Positions 1-10,087 are shown, counted from the stretch's first letter. The stretch is 64,000 bases of DNA from Plasmodiophora brassicae (GCA_039704465.1 JASFAU010000003.1:1302001-1366000), one strand, 5' to 3'. The notes: a model not told the origin generated them from the letters alone. A program made the numbers and translations.

Positions 1-281
1 CCGACCCATGTGGTGAAATCATTGGAATGTCGAGGAGGATGCGATTGGTCATGAGCCGAACTCGGATCATAGAAGCGGCGGACACGTCAATGTCGATATA
101 TCTCAGACATGGGTGTGTCATAGCGCAAGTGCCAGAATTTATGACGCCATGACCTCATAAGGGTGTCATAATGTCATATAGTCCCGCCATATAACTTCAG
201 CTCGCTGTCTGAGTTCAGCTCATGAGTCATGACCAATCGCATCCTCCTCGACATTCCAATCCCATTCACCACATGGGTCGG
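1..281. repeat. Inverted repeat, arms about 1-63 and 212-281
   Basis: The first 60 or so bases recur as their reverse complement near 212-281 with a few substitutions and small indels. The shared core includes 'cgaggaggatgcgattggtc' in one arm and its complement in the other. The arms are separated by about 150 bases of unrelated sequence. A second related motif, 'tcatagaagcgg', lies just inside the left arm (about 68) and recurs at about 469, so the repeat unit extends beyond the hairpin. No open frame of recognisable family is inside. It may be the end of a larger repeat cut by the window edge. Confidence 0.8.
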
Positions 282-448
282 AAACAGGCTGGGACGCTGG
301 GTCCACGTCTTCCAGTATGGACTGGAGCTCCATGATCATGAGCTCGCCTTGCAACAAATCGTCCTGGGAGAACAACGATTGCGGACCTGTCATCGATTGC
401 AGGATCTGGCTAAATTCCGAGTCCCGAGGCGGCAGATGCTGTGGCGCT

Positions 449-497
449 TCATTGAAGTGCCACCCTCGTCATAGAAGCGGTGGACACTTCAATGACA
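449..497. repeat. Short inverted repeat with partial direct copy of the left-edge motif
   Basis: 'cattgaagtg' at about 451 is followed some 25 bases later by 'cacttcaatg', giving a small stem. The interior, 'tcatagaagcggtggacac', is nearly identical to the sequence at about 68-86, there with 'cggcggacac'. The rest of 283-1048 shows no supported gene. Confidence 0.6.
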
Positions 498-1048
498 TTT
501 CTGACACTTCACTGACCACCTATGACTGCCGTCCTTATCTTACCCTTACCGAATCGACGAAGCCCCGCTCAATTGGCGTCCCTGGACTGACGCTTTATCG
601 GCGTTTCTACCCATTGACGTTCTATCGACGCTTCGGTTCCTCGCTCCGTTTAACGCCAGAATCGTGTATCAATGAAACGGCAATAACCCATATGCATGAA
701 AATATTCAACGCATGGTAGTGGGCTTGCTAGGCTAGCACTTCAGTGTCTCGCTGATTAAACTTGTCATCCGCTATGGTCAGATTAAAAATTCAACCACCA
801 AATCACGGAAGCGCTTAGCAAGCGACCAAAGGCAAGCCCTCTCGCCATGAGCTGATACCCCTCGTTGCGATAAACGGTGCGGATGTCGGTATTGCCTGGC
901 ATCAGTGCGGCTCATGTGCCATCTGGCAACACGACAGTGAAGTCGACATTGACAGACGCAACACCTGGAGATGTACCGACGACCGTCATGCGCGGACACT
1001 CGACTGACTCGTCACCATCGAGGATGTCACCGGCCGTGGACGTCGCTG

Positions 1049-2767
1049 CTACCCTCGCCAAACAGAAGGTTCGTTGACGTAGCGGGATGCGCTGAACCGG
1101 TGACAACCAGCTGGGACGCTAGCACTCTGACACGACAGTTTATTGGTTCGCTGGGCGATAGTAGTGTCACGAAAGACGTTTGTCAAGGAAACAAAACTGT
1201 AGAAGGAACGTTGCGACGAGTAATCAGTAATCACACTTTGGAACTGAAGCCTGTGCGCTGCTTTGATGTGGAAGGGCCTTATAGCAGGTTGACCACATTC
1301 AGACACACGGTTATGATCATACGCTGGGGCATTGCGCGAATACCGACCAGGGATAGGAGCGTCCTTGGAGTTGTCGGTTGTCCCTTGTTGAGTCGATCCG
1401 AACCGGCTCCACGTGAGGTACTTGTCGACCGCGCTATACCTGGGGCAGAATGCCCAAACGTGCACCAGGCCTGCCAGCGTGAACGCATCCTGGATCATCC
1501 AGTAGATCGTGGTCAGCGCGTCGTAACTCGTCGAATTGAAGATCGCGAACAGGATCAGCGTCAGAGCCACGACGAACCCCATCCAGCCACTAAGACGAAC
1601 GCGCTGACTGAATTGCTCACGACGAGCGCGCTGGTGTTCATGGTCATCAAACCAGTGCGATCCGCCCAATGGATGATGAATACATACCTCGCCCGATGAC
1701 AGTTTAGTGGCCGTGCTGTTCAGCAGCTTGGCGAGACGCCCGCCGAAGATGACAAAGACAATGGAGGCGGCGATATCGCAGAGCAGGTACAACAAGGACA
1801 GATACGTCGTGTCCATGAGGTCGGTAAGAGTGACAGCTGTGATTATCATCTGGGCCTGATCTGCGATGAACAGGACGCCCAGGAAGGCCAACCCGATGGT
1901 CATCGCGAGTTTACGTTTGAAAGAAGGTGGCTCACTGGCCGTCAGGGATTCGTATGCCGCGTATGATACGGCCCCGACCGACAAATAATTGAACGCCATG
2001 CAAGCCAGCTGAGCGTACAGAGTGAATCCCATCGAGAACCCTCGCATCTTCAGGAGTGTCATGTTGGTCGCGTGCAGGCCTCGAAAGATACTGGCCAACG
2101 GCTCCAGGAAGAGCACGATGGCGGGCACCAGAGGTATGGCGCGAATTCGCCAGTCACTGTCGAATAGGAACCTGGTGAGCTGGATGGCGCACGACAAGAG
2201 GCTGAATAAGCACAGAACCAGCGTCAGGATCTTGGACCACCAGATGGCCGGCACATTCTCGTCCTGGAACTGTGCTTCATTGAAGTCGCCGGATCGAATG
2301 CGAAGATAGGCGGCGCGAGATGACGCGATCGTCGATAAGAAGGCCGGCGTCTGCGTAAGGTCGATCACGACGATTGGAACGTTGGTGAACGGTGTAGGCG
2401 ATGCCAGTCGGAAGGAGTAAGCGTAGAAAGAGTGCATCTGGTTGGCGGCCCCGTTGATGAACATAACGCCCGCACACGATACTGCCTGGCAGGCATCTGC
2501 CCATCGGTTCGCGGCTCCCGCCAACTTGAAGTCGACGAGGACGATCTTGTTGCTTGCCGGTGATGATTGAAGGGTATAATGGCGGTGGTCGTCAGCGGGA
2601 ACCACGTAGAACGGGGCGCAGACCGTGAACGAGTTATTCCCCAAGCGATAGTTCGGCGATGGCATGTCGTCCCCGATGGCGGTCAGATTGCCATCCAAGA
2701 CGACCACGGCACAGGACAAACGAACCAGGAGCAGATGGAGGAGAACGTAAACGATGCCCGACCTCAT
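1049..2767 (-). CDS. PA-domain protein with multiple membrane helices
   Basis: One long open frame. I chose the ATG at 2767 because it opens a clear signal peptide (MRSGIVYVLLHLLLVRLSCA) and the upstream residues look non-coding. Residues about 20-170 look like a lumenal protease-associated (PA) fold ending in the typical 'VPIVVIDLT' strand. From about residue 180 there are around seven hydrophobic segments, the first starting 'WWSKILTLVLCLF'. PA domains commonly sit on endomembrane receptors and proteases; no protease motif is visible here. The last 80 or so residues are low in hydrophobic pattern, so the true C-terminus could lie earlier, or an intron could remove part of it. The specific function is unknown; a sorting or signalling receptor is only inference. 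The next gene downstream also has a PA domain, on the other strand. Confidence 0.7.
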   Translation of the reverse strand: MRSGIVYVLLHLLLVRLSCAVVVLDGNLTAIGDDMPSPNYRLGNNSFTVCAPFYVVPADDHRHYTLQSSPASNKIVLVDFKLAGAANRWADACQAVSCAGVMFINGAANQMHSFYAYSFRLASPTPFTNVPIVVIDLTQTPAFLSTIASSRAAYLRIRSGDFNEAQFQDENVPAIWWSKILTLVLCLFSLLSCAIQLTRFLFDSDWRIRAIPLVPAIVLFLEPLASIFRGLHATNMTLLKMRGFSMGFTLYAQLACMAFNYLSVGAVSYAAYESLTASEPPSFKRKLAMTIGLAFLGVLFIADQAQMIITAVTLTDLMDTTYLSLLYLLCDIAASIVFVIFGGRLAKLLNSTATKLSSGEVCIHHPLGGSHWFDDHEHQRARREQFSQRVRLSGWMGFVVALTLILFAIFNSTSYDALTTIYWMIQDAFTLAGLVHVWAFCPRYSAVDKYLTWSRFGSTQQGTTDNSKDAPIPGRYSRNAPAYDHNRVSECGQPAIRPFHIKAAHRLQFQSVITDYSSQRSFYSFVSLTNVFRDTTIAQRTNKLSCQSASVPAGCHRFSASRYVNEPSVWRG

Positions 2768-3015
2768 CTCGAAGGTAGGTACTCCAGCGCCCGCCATCAG
2801 CGAGTGCCCCACAGCGTAGCTATATGGTACAGCAAAATGATCCCGATCGCTGAAAGTACATCCCATCCGGATAGGTATCTCTGTAGTACAGCAGTCATTG
2901 CCATTGATCACCCCTCAAGTGAGGGCAGGCGCTCATCAGGCGTCAAACTTGGGCGCACTCCGCAGCAGCCACGGGGCAATCGCCATCGGCGACCGTTCGG
3001 CAAAACGGTCACGAC

Positions 3016-4882
3016 ATGTGGCGTGCGGGCCGACGACGACTGCTGCTGGCCATCGCCGTATGCCATCTGGCATCGGCGGCGCTGCAGGCGACGCGCGACT
3101 CCTTGAAGATATCGTGGCCGATGACCCTGGTGAGCCAGCTGAACGACGACGCCGTCCTGCCGGCCATGCCCGCGTTCTTCGGCAAGTTCTTCTACGGCAT
3201 GACGCTGAATGGGCCGGTGATGGCTCTCGTCCACAACGGCAGCGATACGTTGTGTGGGCGTGTAGAGAACCCGATCTTCTCTGAAAAGCAGACCTATGAA
3301 CCGTAGAAGCATCGGTCGTAACGCACAAAGGTGTCCTCACCCACGTGCTGACAGGTATATCGCAATCGCGAAACGTGGGCACTGTACGTTCGTGGACAAG
3401 GCGTTTAATGCACAGGAGGCCGCCGCTGCTGCTCTCGTCATTGTCAACGACCGAGATGAAGACCCTGTCTACATGGGTGTCAACGTCGGAGCGGAAACGG
3501 TTGTCAGCCGAAAGATTGGCATCCCCGTCGTAATGGTGCAGAAGGTTGGTCGATGCAGCGCAGGTACCGCTGAGTGGGGCTCATGCCTGTCAACTGTAGA
3601 ACGAGGGACAAAAGGTGCTTGACGCTGCAAAGTCGGCACCAGGACGTACAGTGAGAGGGTCAATACGCGTCCAGCTCCCATCACCGGCGAAAGGCGAAGT
3701 CGTCCCGATCCACTACTATACGGATCTGAGGCACCCTGCCGGCGATTTCATTGAGAACTTTGGCCCTGCGCTTGCTTCGTTCGGGAAAGTGATATCATTT
3801 CAGCCTCACTTCCTGATTGGTACGTTCGTTTGCGTTCACTGTGGTTGCTAACTGGTCGTTTCTCTGATCATCTGGTTACTATACCCAGAGAAGCGCGGCT
3901 ACGATAAATCAGTGTGCACAAACAGTGGTCGGTATTGCTCGTCGTCCAAAGACGTTGTCGAGGAATCTCTTCGTCAACTCTGCGTTTCCAAAGTGTACGG
4001 GCCTGACCGGTGGTGGCACTATCACACGTAAGGAGCGTCGTCATGCCGAGGAGTACAAACTCATCGCCGTTATCGCCGCAGGGCATGGCTGAAAGCCTGC
4101 GTGCACGATTTCTCGGAGCAGTGCTCGGCAACAGTCATCGCCGCCGACGGAAACGCACGTTGGCAAGACATATCCGATTGCATTGCCAACTCGGGAGGAA
4201 CCACAGATGGCGAAAACTCATTGCTGGAAGCTGAGGTCAACGATCCCGGCAATCTTCACTATGCTCCAGTCCTTATTGTGAACGACGCCGTCTTCGAGAG
4301 CCAGCTGTCATGCTCCACTCCCAATGACTTGTCCAAGTGCGCCCCACTCAACTTCATATGCATGATGTTTCCAGATGACCACAAGGTACCGGTGCAGCAC
4401 GTGCTGTCGCAACCTCGTCTCATGGCAGCATTCATAGCCTGCGACTTGCCTGACATCACCAGAGTGTGAGACGCTGGGCGAGCGTATTGATGCTTGCGGC
4501 CACTGCTTCCCAGTAGGCTCGGTTGAAGCTGTTACTGATAGCTCGCTGTGCGTCAGTCAAGCTTCAAGTCGCGGGACGATCCCCATTTGGGCAATACTCA
4601 GCGCCTTTGTCGTGACCGGGTTTATCCTCGCGATTACAGTTTTCATCATCAACCAGAAGCAGCGGCTTCAACTTCGACGCGAAATTGGTCGGGACGCTGT
4701 GCGCCGGATGCCCTGGTTGCCTGCTGATCAATGTTGCAGATGCCATTATGAAGGAGTACACGCCACTGAACGAAGTCTATGCCGAGGATGTGAAATTGGT
4801 ACCGAAACGTTCGCGCGGCTCCGCCTTATCAATGTTCGCGGTCGGCAATGACGAAGATGATTCGGATGAAGACGCTGCCTAG
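3016..4882 (+). CDS. Vacuolar sorting receptor (VSR/BP80-like)
   Basis: Type I receptor that carries soluble cargo from the trans-Golgi to vacuole or lysosome. The ATG at 3016 starts a signal peptide (MWRAGRRRLLLAIAVCHLASA). Next comes a PA domain with 'IAIAKRGHCTFVDKA', then the VSR central domain with 'CTNSGRYCSS', 'ESLRQLCV' and a 'WWHYHT' motif, then a Cys-rich EGF-like stretch ('CLTSPECETL'), one membrane helix ('AILSAFVVTGFILAITVF') and a short tail. The tail has 'YTPL', matching the YxxPhi adaptor signal (YMPL) of plant VSRs, and ends acidic. At least six short introns are needed; good ones are about 3821-3891, 4386-4438 and 4688-4738. Family identity is strong because domain order and the tail motif agree; exact splice sites are approximate. 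Confidence 0.88.
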
Positions 4883-5341
4883 ACTTCCGCACAAGGTCGT
4901 GGATAATGGGACATCCAGTTGATGCTCGTAAAAACATACACGTGCAGGCGTATCGGGTTAGTGTTCGCTATACAATCATTGCTTCACGCGGGATGGGTGA
5001 TATTGTACACTGGGATCAACCGCGGAGCAGTACGCGTCCCATAGTCGAAGGCCAGATTTAGGAAGCGTTATAGCGGGTCCCCATCGTGCCAGTTCGTCAG
5101 TGTTATTGAAAACCTTCCTGGTTTTTATAAAACGTGATGAGGGCCTTGCTCATACAACCTGTGATGCAAGCGCGGGACCCACCCGGTGCTAACCGCACCA
5201 CACCTTGTTACACGCCCGCATTGTCCGCTCTGACTTCACAATAACACTCCAAACCCGGTCCACGGCTCTCGCCGGTGACCTGGCAGGTCTAACGTTGGGT
5301 GACGCCTGGCGGGAGGAAACCTTGGGTGACCAACAAACAGG
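4883..5341. other. Intergenic, no gene seen
   Basis: Between the convergent ends of the sorting receptor and the UPF0696-like gene. I see no supported open frame or RNA. A short imperfect repeat containing 'ttgggtgac' occurs twice near 5294-5330. Confidence 0.5.
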
Positions 5342-6013
5342 TCAGGCACGGTAGATCTCCTCGTCGATGCCCCATTCGTTGCCCGGGTACACGCCGCAGT
5401 AAGTGTATGCGTCGGGCTTGTACCCTATCGGCTCCGTGATGCCCAGAGCGTTCAGCTGCTGTCTGACGTGGGCGACGTCGGCAACGTCGGTGAAGTTCTT
5501 CGTGTACACGTTGATGTTCTGCCGGCCAGGACGATCGCCGCTATTCGTTGTTTCGGGATGCCCATCCGCGTTCGGAGCGACCTTGATGGCAATCCCCAGA
5601 CGGCCACCGTGGACCTCTCGGGCGAGGCGCGCCCAGACGGTATCCACGACAGCGGTCACTGGGTACGGCATCCATTTCCCGGTCAAGACGTTGTGCTGAA
5701 CAGCCAATGCCAAAACGGCGCCCTTCGTGAACGCGCCCATGGCCATGAGCTGGCGGCAACCACGTTGCAGACCGGAAATATCTGCCACAGGCACGCTCCC
5801 GTTTGTCGCTGGACTCTTCACATAGATCCAAGGATGTTCGTTTCGCTTCGTGGTCGACGGGGCCCATGCCGACAGGAACTCATTCAGCGATCCGACTCGC
5901 GGGTCAAACGTCACCCAGTTCTTCGAGTACGCCTGAGGCGACACCCAATCCACAATAATCACGCTGTCGACAGCCACCGCGACACACAATAAGATCGCGG
6001 TTGTCACAGACAT
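5342..6013 (-). CDS. UPF0696/BLES03 (DUF1917)-like protein with signal peptide
   Basis: Intron-free 223-residue frame. After about 20 hydrophobic N-terminal residues (MSVTTAILLCVAVAVDSVII) it follows the UPF0696/BLES03 family, whose fold resembles eIF4E. The matching blocks are 'HPWIYVK', 'GKWMPYP', 'VDTVWARLA', 'LGIAIKVAPN', 'INVYTKNF' and the C-terminal 'YKPDAYTYCGVY'. Known members are cytosolic with no settled biochemical role. The hydrophobic leader makes this copy a likely secreted or endomembrane protein, which is unusual. The ATG at 6013 is the first in frame. Family call rests on ordered motif matches, not a search. Confidence 0.72.
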   Translation of the reverse strand: MSVTTAILLCVAVAVDSVIIVDWVSPQAYSKNWVTFDPRVGSLNEFLSAWAPSTTKRNEHPWIYVKSPATNGSVPVADISGLQRGCRQLMAMGAFTKGAVLALAVQHNVLTGKWMPYPVTAVVDTVWARLAREVHGGRLGIAIKVAPNADGHPETTNSGDRPGRQNINVYTKNFTDVADVAHVRQQLNALGITEPIGYKPDAYTYCGVYPGNEWGIDEEIYRA

Positions 6014-6296
6014 TCTTCGAATCTAGGTCTGTCACCAACCGTGACTCAACTCAGGACGACCCGTAGGTCAGGATTCACTCAGCAGGACCGACTGCGCTGA
6101 GGAGCGTGACGTTGGGACTTTCATAGCAGTGATGCGGAATACACCTTGACCGAGGCTCTCGAGTAATAATAAACTAGAGCCCTTTCTGAATATACAAACG
6201 CAGAGTCCATACAGTCAACTGTCAAGGAGACAGGGAGGGGTTCATGAGGCATGTGTCCGTTGAGACCTCCAGCTGCGGCTCTAGTGTGCTCACTGC

Positions 6297-7030
6297 TCAC
6301 TGCTCATTGAGTTTACCTCGAACGAAGTGGTATCTAATGTCGTTGCGCTTCGACCGTCCGCGCAGATCGGTGCTGGTAGCTTCCATTGAAATGGCGCCTT
6401 GACTATCAGAGTACATAAGCACTGGACGACCCACCCTAACCTCGCAGAACTTTGTGATCTCCTTGAGCCACAAGAGTTCGCGAGTTCCCGCTGTTAGCGC
6501 CATATACTCGGCCTCGGCCGACGATAGAGCCACAGTCTTCTGCAGTGAGGATTTCCAGGCCACTGTGCTGGTACCGAAACTACAGGCGAAGCCGGTCGTC
6601 GGTCACGCGTATCGAGGCATTCTGTCCAATCAGAGTGGATGGCTGCCGCAAGTTCCTCCTCGCCTTGGACGAACTTTAGGCCGGCGGTCTTGGTCGCTTT
6701 CAGGTACTGAAGAACGCGCTTCGCCGCTCTCCAATGGGTGATGCCGAAGTTGGACATAGGAAGCTGATTGACGGCGTAGGCAATGTCGGGGCGAGTGGCG
6801 TTCATGGCGTAGATGAATCATCCGACTAGTTCCTTGTACGGGAGGCAGGCCCATGCTTGCCGTTGCTCGACGCTTGACGGTTCGGTGATTCTTAGCCTTT
6901 GTCCTGGATCCATCGGACTCGAGACGCCCTTGCAGTTGACCATTTCGAATCGGTTCAGTAGGGTGTCGACGTACGCCTCCTGTCCTGGCTCAGTGTATCC
7001 TCCCCACCTACACCGTGCTGAACCTTAATG
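6297..7030 (-). pseudogene. Ty1/copia pol remnant (reverse transcriptase C-part and RNase H), left copy
   Basis: The minus strand carries the end of a copia polyprotein: RNase H motifs 'SSAEAEYMAL', 'ELLWLKE', 'MYSDSQGAI' and 'RSKRNDIRYHFVR' (6297-6563), preceded by 'NATRPDIAYAVNQLPMSNFG' and 'WRAAKRVLQYLKATKTAGLK' (6677-6805). The pieces lie in different frames, so the copy is disrupted by frameshifts. The final 'IDIRYHF' block is near the normal end of copia pol; no integrase, gag or LTR is visible. This copy forms one arm of an inverted repeat with the plus-strand copy to its right. Confidence 0.85.
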
Positions 7031-7735
7031 CCAACGAGCCATATCACGTTCTCAACGTGACGTCAAGACAGCTTTTCTGTACGCTACACTTGAGGACGAG
7101 ATCTATGTCGCGCAACCTGAGGGCATGGTTGATTCCGCTCACCCATTCTGGGTTTGGCGCCTACGCAAGAGCAACTACAACCTGAAACAAGCCCAGCTCC
7201 AATGGTTCAAGCTCCTGGTGACGACGCTTCTAACGGCTGGATACCAGCAGGGCCCAGCTGATCCTTGCCTGTTCCGAGCGTACCGGAAATGAGCGCATCT
7301 TCATCGTTGTCATCGTCGACGACCTGGCAATCGTCTACAATTCACCATCTCCTGATGTCTGAGTTGGCCGGCGTCCTCGACGCCAACTTCAAAACAACCG
7401 GGCGTGAGAACTTGACATGGCTCGTTGGCATCAAGCTTCAGCACGGTGTAGGTGGGGAGGTTACATTGAGCCAGGAGGCGTACGTCGACACCCTACTGAA
7501 CCGATTCGAAATGGTCAACGAACCGTCAAACGTCGAGCAACGGCAAGCATGGGCCCGCCTCCCATACAAGGAACTAGTCGGAGGACTCATCGACGCCATG
7601 AACGCCATTCGCCCCGACATTGCCTACGCCGTCAATCAGTTTCCTATGTCCAACTTCGGCACCACCCATTGGAGAGCGGCGAAGCGCGTTCTTCAGTACC
7701 TGAAAGCGACCAAGACCGCCGGCCTAAATTCGTCC
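6677..7735. repeat. Large inverted repeat formed by the two copia copies
   Basis: Arms 6677-7020 and 7440-7735 carry the same part of copia RT in opposite orientation. They differ by many substitutions (for example QLPMSNFG against QFPMSNFG) and one arm has an extra stretch near 6880-6920. The spacer of about 400 bases contains the upstream RT region of the right copy only. Confidence 0.8.
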
Positions 7736-7813
7736 AAGGCGAGAAGGAGCTTGCGACAGCCATCGGCCCATCGTCCATCGACAAGCCGTACGCACTCACC
7801 GGTAACTCATTAA
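7055..7813 (+). pseudogene. Ty1/copia reverse transcriptase remnant, right copy
   Basis: Plus-strand copia RT. It begins with 'DVKTAFLYATLEDEIYVAQP', 'LRKSNYNLKQAQLQWF' and the catalytic block 'FIVVIVDDLAIVYNS' (VDD, where Y/F-V-D-D is usual). A stop and frame change follow at about 7358. The downstream part reads 'NLTWLVGIKLQHGVGGEVTL', 'AYVDTLLNRFEM', 'RPDIAYAVNQFPM' and 'RAAKRVLQYLKATKTAGL'. It stops just before RNase H. From about 7440 to 7735 it is the reverse complement of 6677-7020 with scattered differences. Not an intact element. Confidence 0.85.
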
Positions 7814-7984
7814 CGCGTTAGTACGTGCCTCCTGAACTCTCCTACAGTGAGCTCACTGAGCTGCAATCAGCGCAGTCCGTGGCTGACTGTAGGGGGCGGG
7901 GGGTATACCCGCGTGCTGGCAGGAATCAGGGCCATGGCCAGGGGCGTGCCATGCCTTCATATGAGACGTATAGCGCTCTACTCG

Positions 7985-8956
7985 ATGGCATGGCGACAGA
8001 CTAATCCTCAGCGGCCGCGTGACGTATTCTCTCTGACGCTGCCATTGTCCGTCCCGGGTAATGCCTGCCCTCGAATCTACAACGAGCCCAGGCTGCCGTT
8101 CAAACTGCAGCCGTCCATGAAGAAAGTGTTCAAGAAAGTTGCCAAGCCGACCATTGTGCCGCTGATGCTCGCCGTTGGACGGCTGGGCGAGCTTCATAGC
8201 GAGGAAGGCGAGTTCCCGTTCCAAATCGTCACGCATCGCGACAACCTGGTGAAGATGGGCGCTGACGACGGCAAGTGGGAGGTGGGCGTACAACGCCTCG
8301 ATGGCATCCTATACTTGAGATATTACCGCGACAAGGAGAGAGTCGACCTCAGCGATGTCAAGTACCAGTTCCGGAGGCAATGCACTGGCCGACAGGTCGA
8401 CCGATCCTTCGACGACGACTATCGGTCGGTTCTGCTGGCGTCAACGATCCGGATTGGGAATTTCAAGATCCTCATGGAGACGGAAATCGACGCCGTTGAT
8501 CGCGACACGCCCTCGCTGGCGAAACAGCTCATGGTCGAAGTCGATATCGCCAAGAGATGGCCGATCCCACAAGGGTCGTACCGGTGGCTCCAGATGTTCC
8601 TCGGCGGGATCGATCGTCTCTACATTGGCGTCCGAGACAAATGTGCCCGAGTGAAAACCATCCACGACGCCGATATCGACGCGCTCGTCGACGATTGTGG
8701 GAAACGGGCCGCCATGAGCCGCCTGCAGCTGTGCCTCGAGTACATGAACGAGAACGTTGACGAAGGCAAGTTCTACGTCTACAGGAGCAGCAAGCTACCC
8801 CATCAGCCACCCGAGCTCGAAGAGGTCGATCCGGATAGCGGCACGCCCGCCAGCATGGACATGCTGGAGAAGGTCGCCGAGAGGACACACGACGCCGCCT
8901 GGCAGGCCACCCAGGAGCGACGACGACGACTGTCCCGCATCCCCGACTCGGTCTAA
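7985..8956 (+). CDS. RAI1/DXO-family decapping nuclease-like protein
   Basis: Single-exon frame. RAI1/DXO proteins remove faulty or NAD caps from RNA 5' ends and degrade the RNA. Matching features, in order: 'LMETEIDAVD', corresponding to the E-x-D metal-binding motif; 'LMVEVDIAKR', corresponding to the E-x-K motif; 'WLQMFLGGIDRLYIGVRDK', matching the conserved 'WAQSFLxGIxxIxVGFRD' segment; and a C-terminal 'LEYMNENVDEGKFYVYR' block. The match is moderate and the N-terminal 'GYKFE'-type block is not obvious. In-frame ATGs exist at 7934, 7985 and 8117; the conserved part starts after 8117. It lies just right of the copia remnant and on the same strand. Confidence 0.55.
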   Translation: MAWRQTNPQRPRDVFSLTLPLSVPGNACPRIYNEPRLPFKLQPSMKKVFKKVAKPTIVPLMLAVGRLGELHSEEGEFPFQIVTHRDNLVKMGADDGKWEVGVQRLDGILYLRYYRDKERVDLSDVKYQFRRQCTGRQVDRSFDDDYRSVLLASTIRIGNFKILMETEIDAVDRDTPSLAKQLMVEVDIAKRWPIPQGSYRWLQMFLGGIDRLYIGVRDKCARVKTIHDADIDALVDDCGKRAAMSRLQLCLEYMNENVDEGKFYVYRSSKLPHQPPELEEVDPDSGTPASMDMLEKVAERTHDAAWQATQERRRRLSRIPDSV

Positions 8957-8965
8957 ATGCCTTTA

Positions 8966-10087
8966 TCATTGGATAGGTTCATGGCAGGAGAAGACACAGT
9001 TCCTCAGCCACAGCGTTGCGTACAGGGAGCCGTCGGCGAACGCGTCCTGCATCAGGGACGCCTTCTCGTACGTCCCCGACATGATCTGAACGGAATAGAC
9101 GCGCCGTCGAGCTAGATCGTCGATCATGTCGGGAACGTTGCCGTGCCATCGCTCGACGAACTCGTCGACGTTGAAGAACCCGAACAGCTGGTCGATGTCG
9201 TACAGGTTGGGCCATTCGTCTACGAGGAGGTCGGTGGGCCCTGGATCGGTCAGCACGGTATGCACCAACGTGTCGACTAGGAGGATTCCGCCCAAGGCGG
9301 TCAGTGTGTCGACGAAAGCAGTGGGCATTCTGAGCAGGGCCTTCCGAATGAATGGGTGGTGCCGTCCCCATCCGCCCATGATGCCGTTGGTGACGTAGAA
9401 GCTGCGACCTGGTCGGACAGGCATGGATCCGTTGAACGGTATGTGGACGACGTTGCTGTCGTCGCACTGGACATAAGGTTGGCCGACGATGATTCGATCG
9501 TGACAAGGGAGTGCGTTGCGGAAGGCGAATGGGCGCAAGTAGATTGCATCGGCGTCGATCCAGGACCCGCCGTACATGTAGAGCATGGCGAGACGGATGA
9601 AATCGGACAGGACCATTGGGTGTGCCATCATGTACGGGACGATCTGGTTGCGCCACACGTCGGTGTCGAAGACCGTTGCCTTCATCGAAGGAAGGGCTTC
9701 CAGGAGCTGGTCCATGATCAACTGCAGGTCAAGCGGGACGAGCACGACTCTGAAACCGTTCCGCTCGAAAGAACGGTCGACTGACTCGACATTGCTGATG
9801 ATGTACAGCGTTGCCGATGGATGGTGGCGGAAGAACGTCTCGTAACCGACAGAGTAAGCGCGAGGAATGCTGGGCTGTGTCACAACGGAGAACGCGTGGT
9901 TCAGCTCGTTGGGGATAATGTAATCCACTGACCACGGCAGCACCCGGCAAGTACCGTTCCGTTGGGCACTGTCGTAGTGGAAGGCCTGCGGCGATTGCTT
10001 GTCCCAGGCGATGTGTATGCATATGAATCCGAGTACGGTTACCCCTGAAAGCAGGAGCAGGATCGCAATGCCCCGACGGATCGGCAT
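8966..10087 (-). CDS. DXD-type glycosyltransferase (GT32-like, type II membrane)
   Basis: Intron-free, 373 residues, ATG at 10087. A short basic N-terminus is followed by one membrane anchor ('GIAILLLLSGVTVLGFICIH'), as in Golgi enzymes. The lumenal domain has 'VLSDFIRLAMLYMYGGSWID' followed by 'ADAIYL'. This is the hallmark block of the sugar-binding DXD family (Gly_transf_sug, as in Och1 mannosyltransferase and alpha-1,4-glycosyltransferases), with DAD as the metal/nucleotide-sugar motif. Predicted role: adding a sugar to glycoproteins or glycolipids in the Golgi. Donor and acceptor cannot be told from sequence. It ends 9 bases from the stop of the convergent RAI1-like gene. Confidence 0.82.
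   Translation of the reverse strand: MPIRRGIAILLLLSGVTVLGFICIHIAWDKQSPQAFHYDSAQRNGTCRVLPWSVDYIIPNELNHAFSVVTQPSIPRAYSVGYETFFRHHPSATLYIISNVESVDRSFERNGFRVVLVPLDLQLIMDQLLEALPSMKATVFDTDVWRNQIVPYMMAHPMVLSDFIRLAMLYMYGGSWIDADAIYLRPFAFRNALPCHDRIIVGQPYVQCDDSNVVHIPFNGSMPVRPGRSFYVTNGIMGGWGRHHPFIRKALLRMPTAFVDTLTALGGILLVDTLVHTVLTDPGPTDLLVDEWPNLYDIDQLFGFFNVDEFVERWHGNVPDMIDDLARRRVYSVQIMSGTYEKASLMQDAFADGSLYATLWLRNCVFSCHEPIQ

Noticed and set aside
8529..8969. Arg/Cys-rich minus-strand frame opposite the RAI1-like gene
   Set aside because: It is the antisense shadow of a coherent plus-strand protein; composition is typical of the wrong strand of a GC-rich gene.
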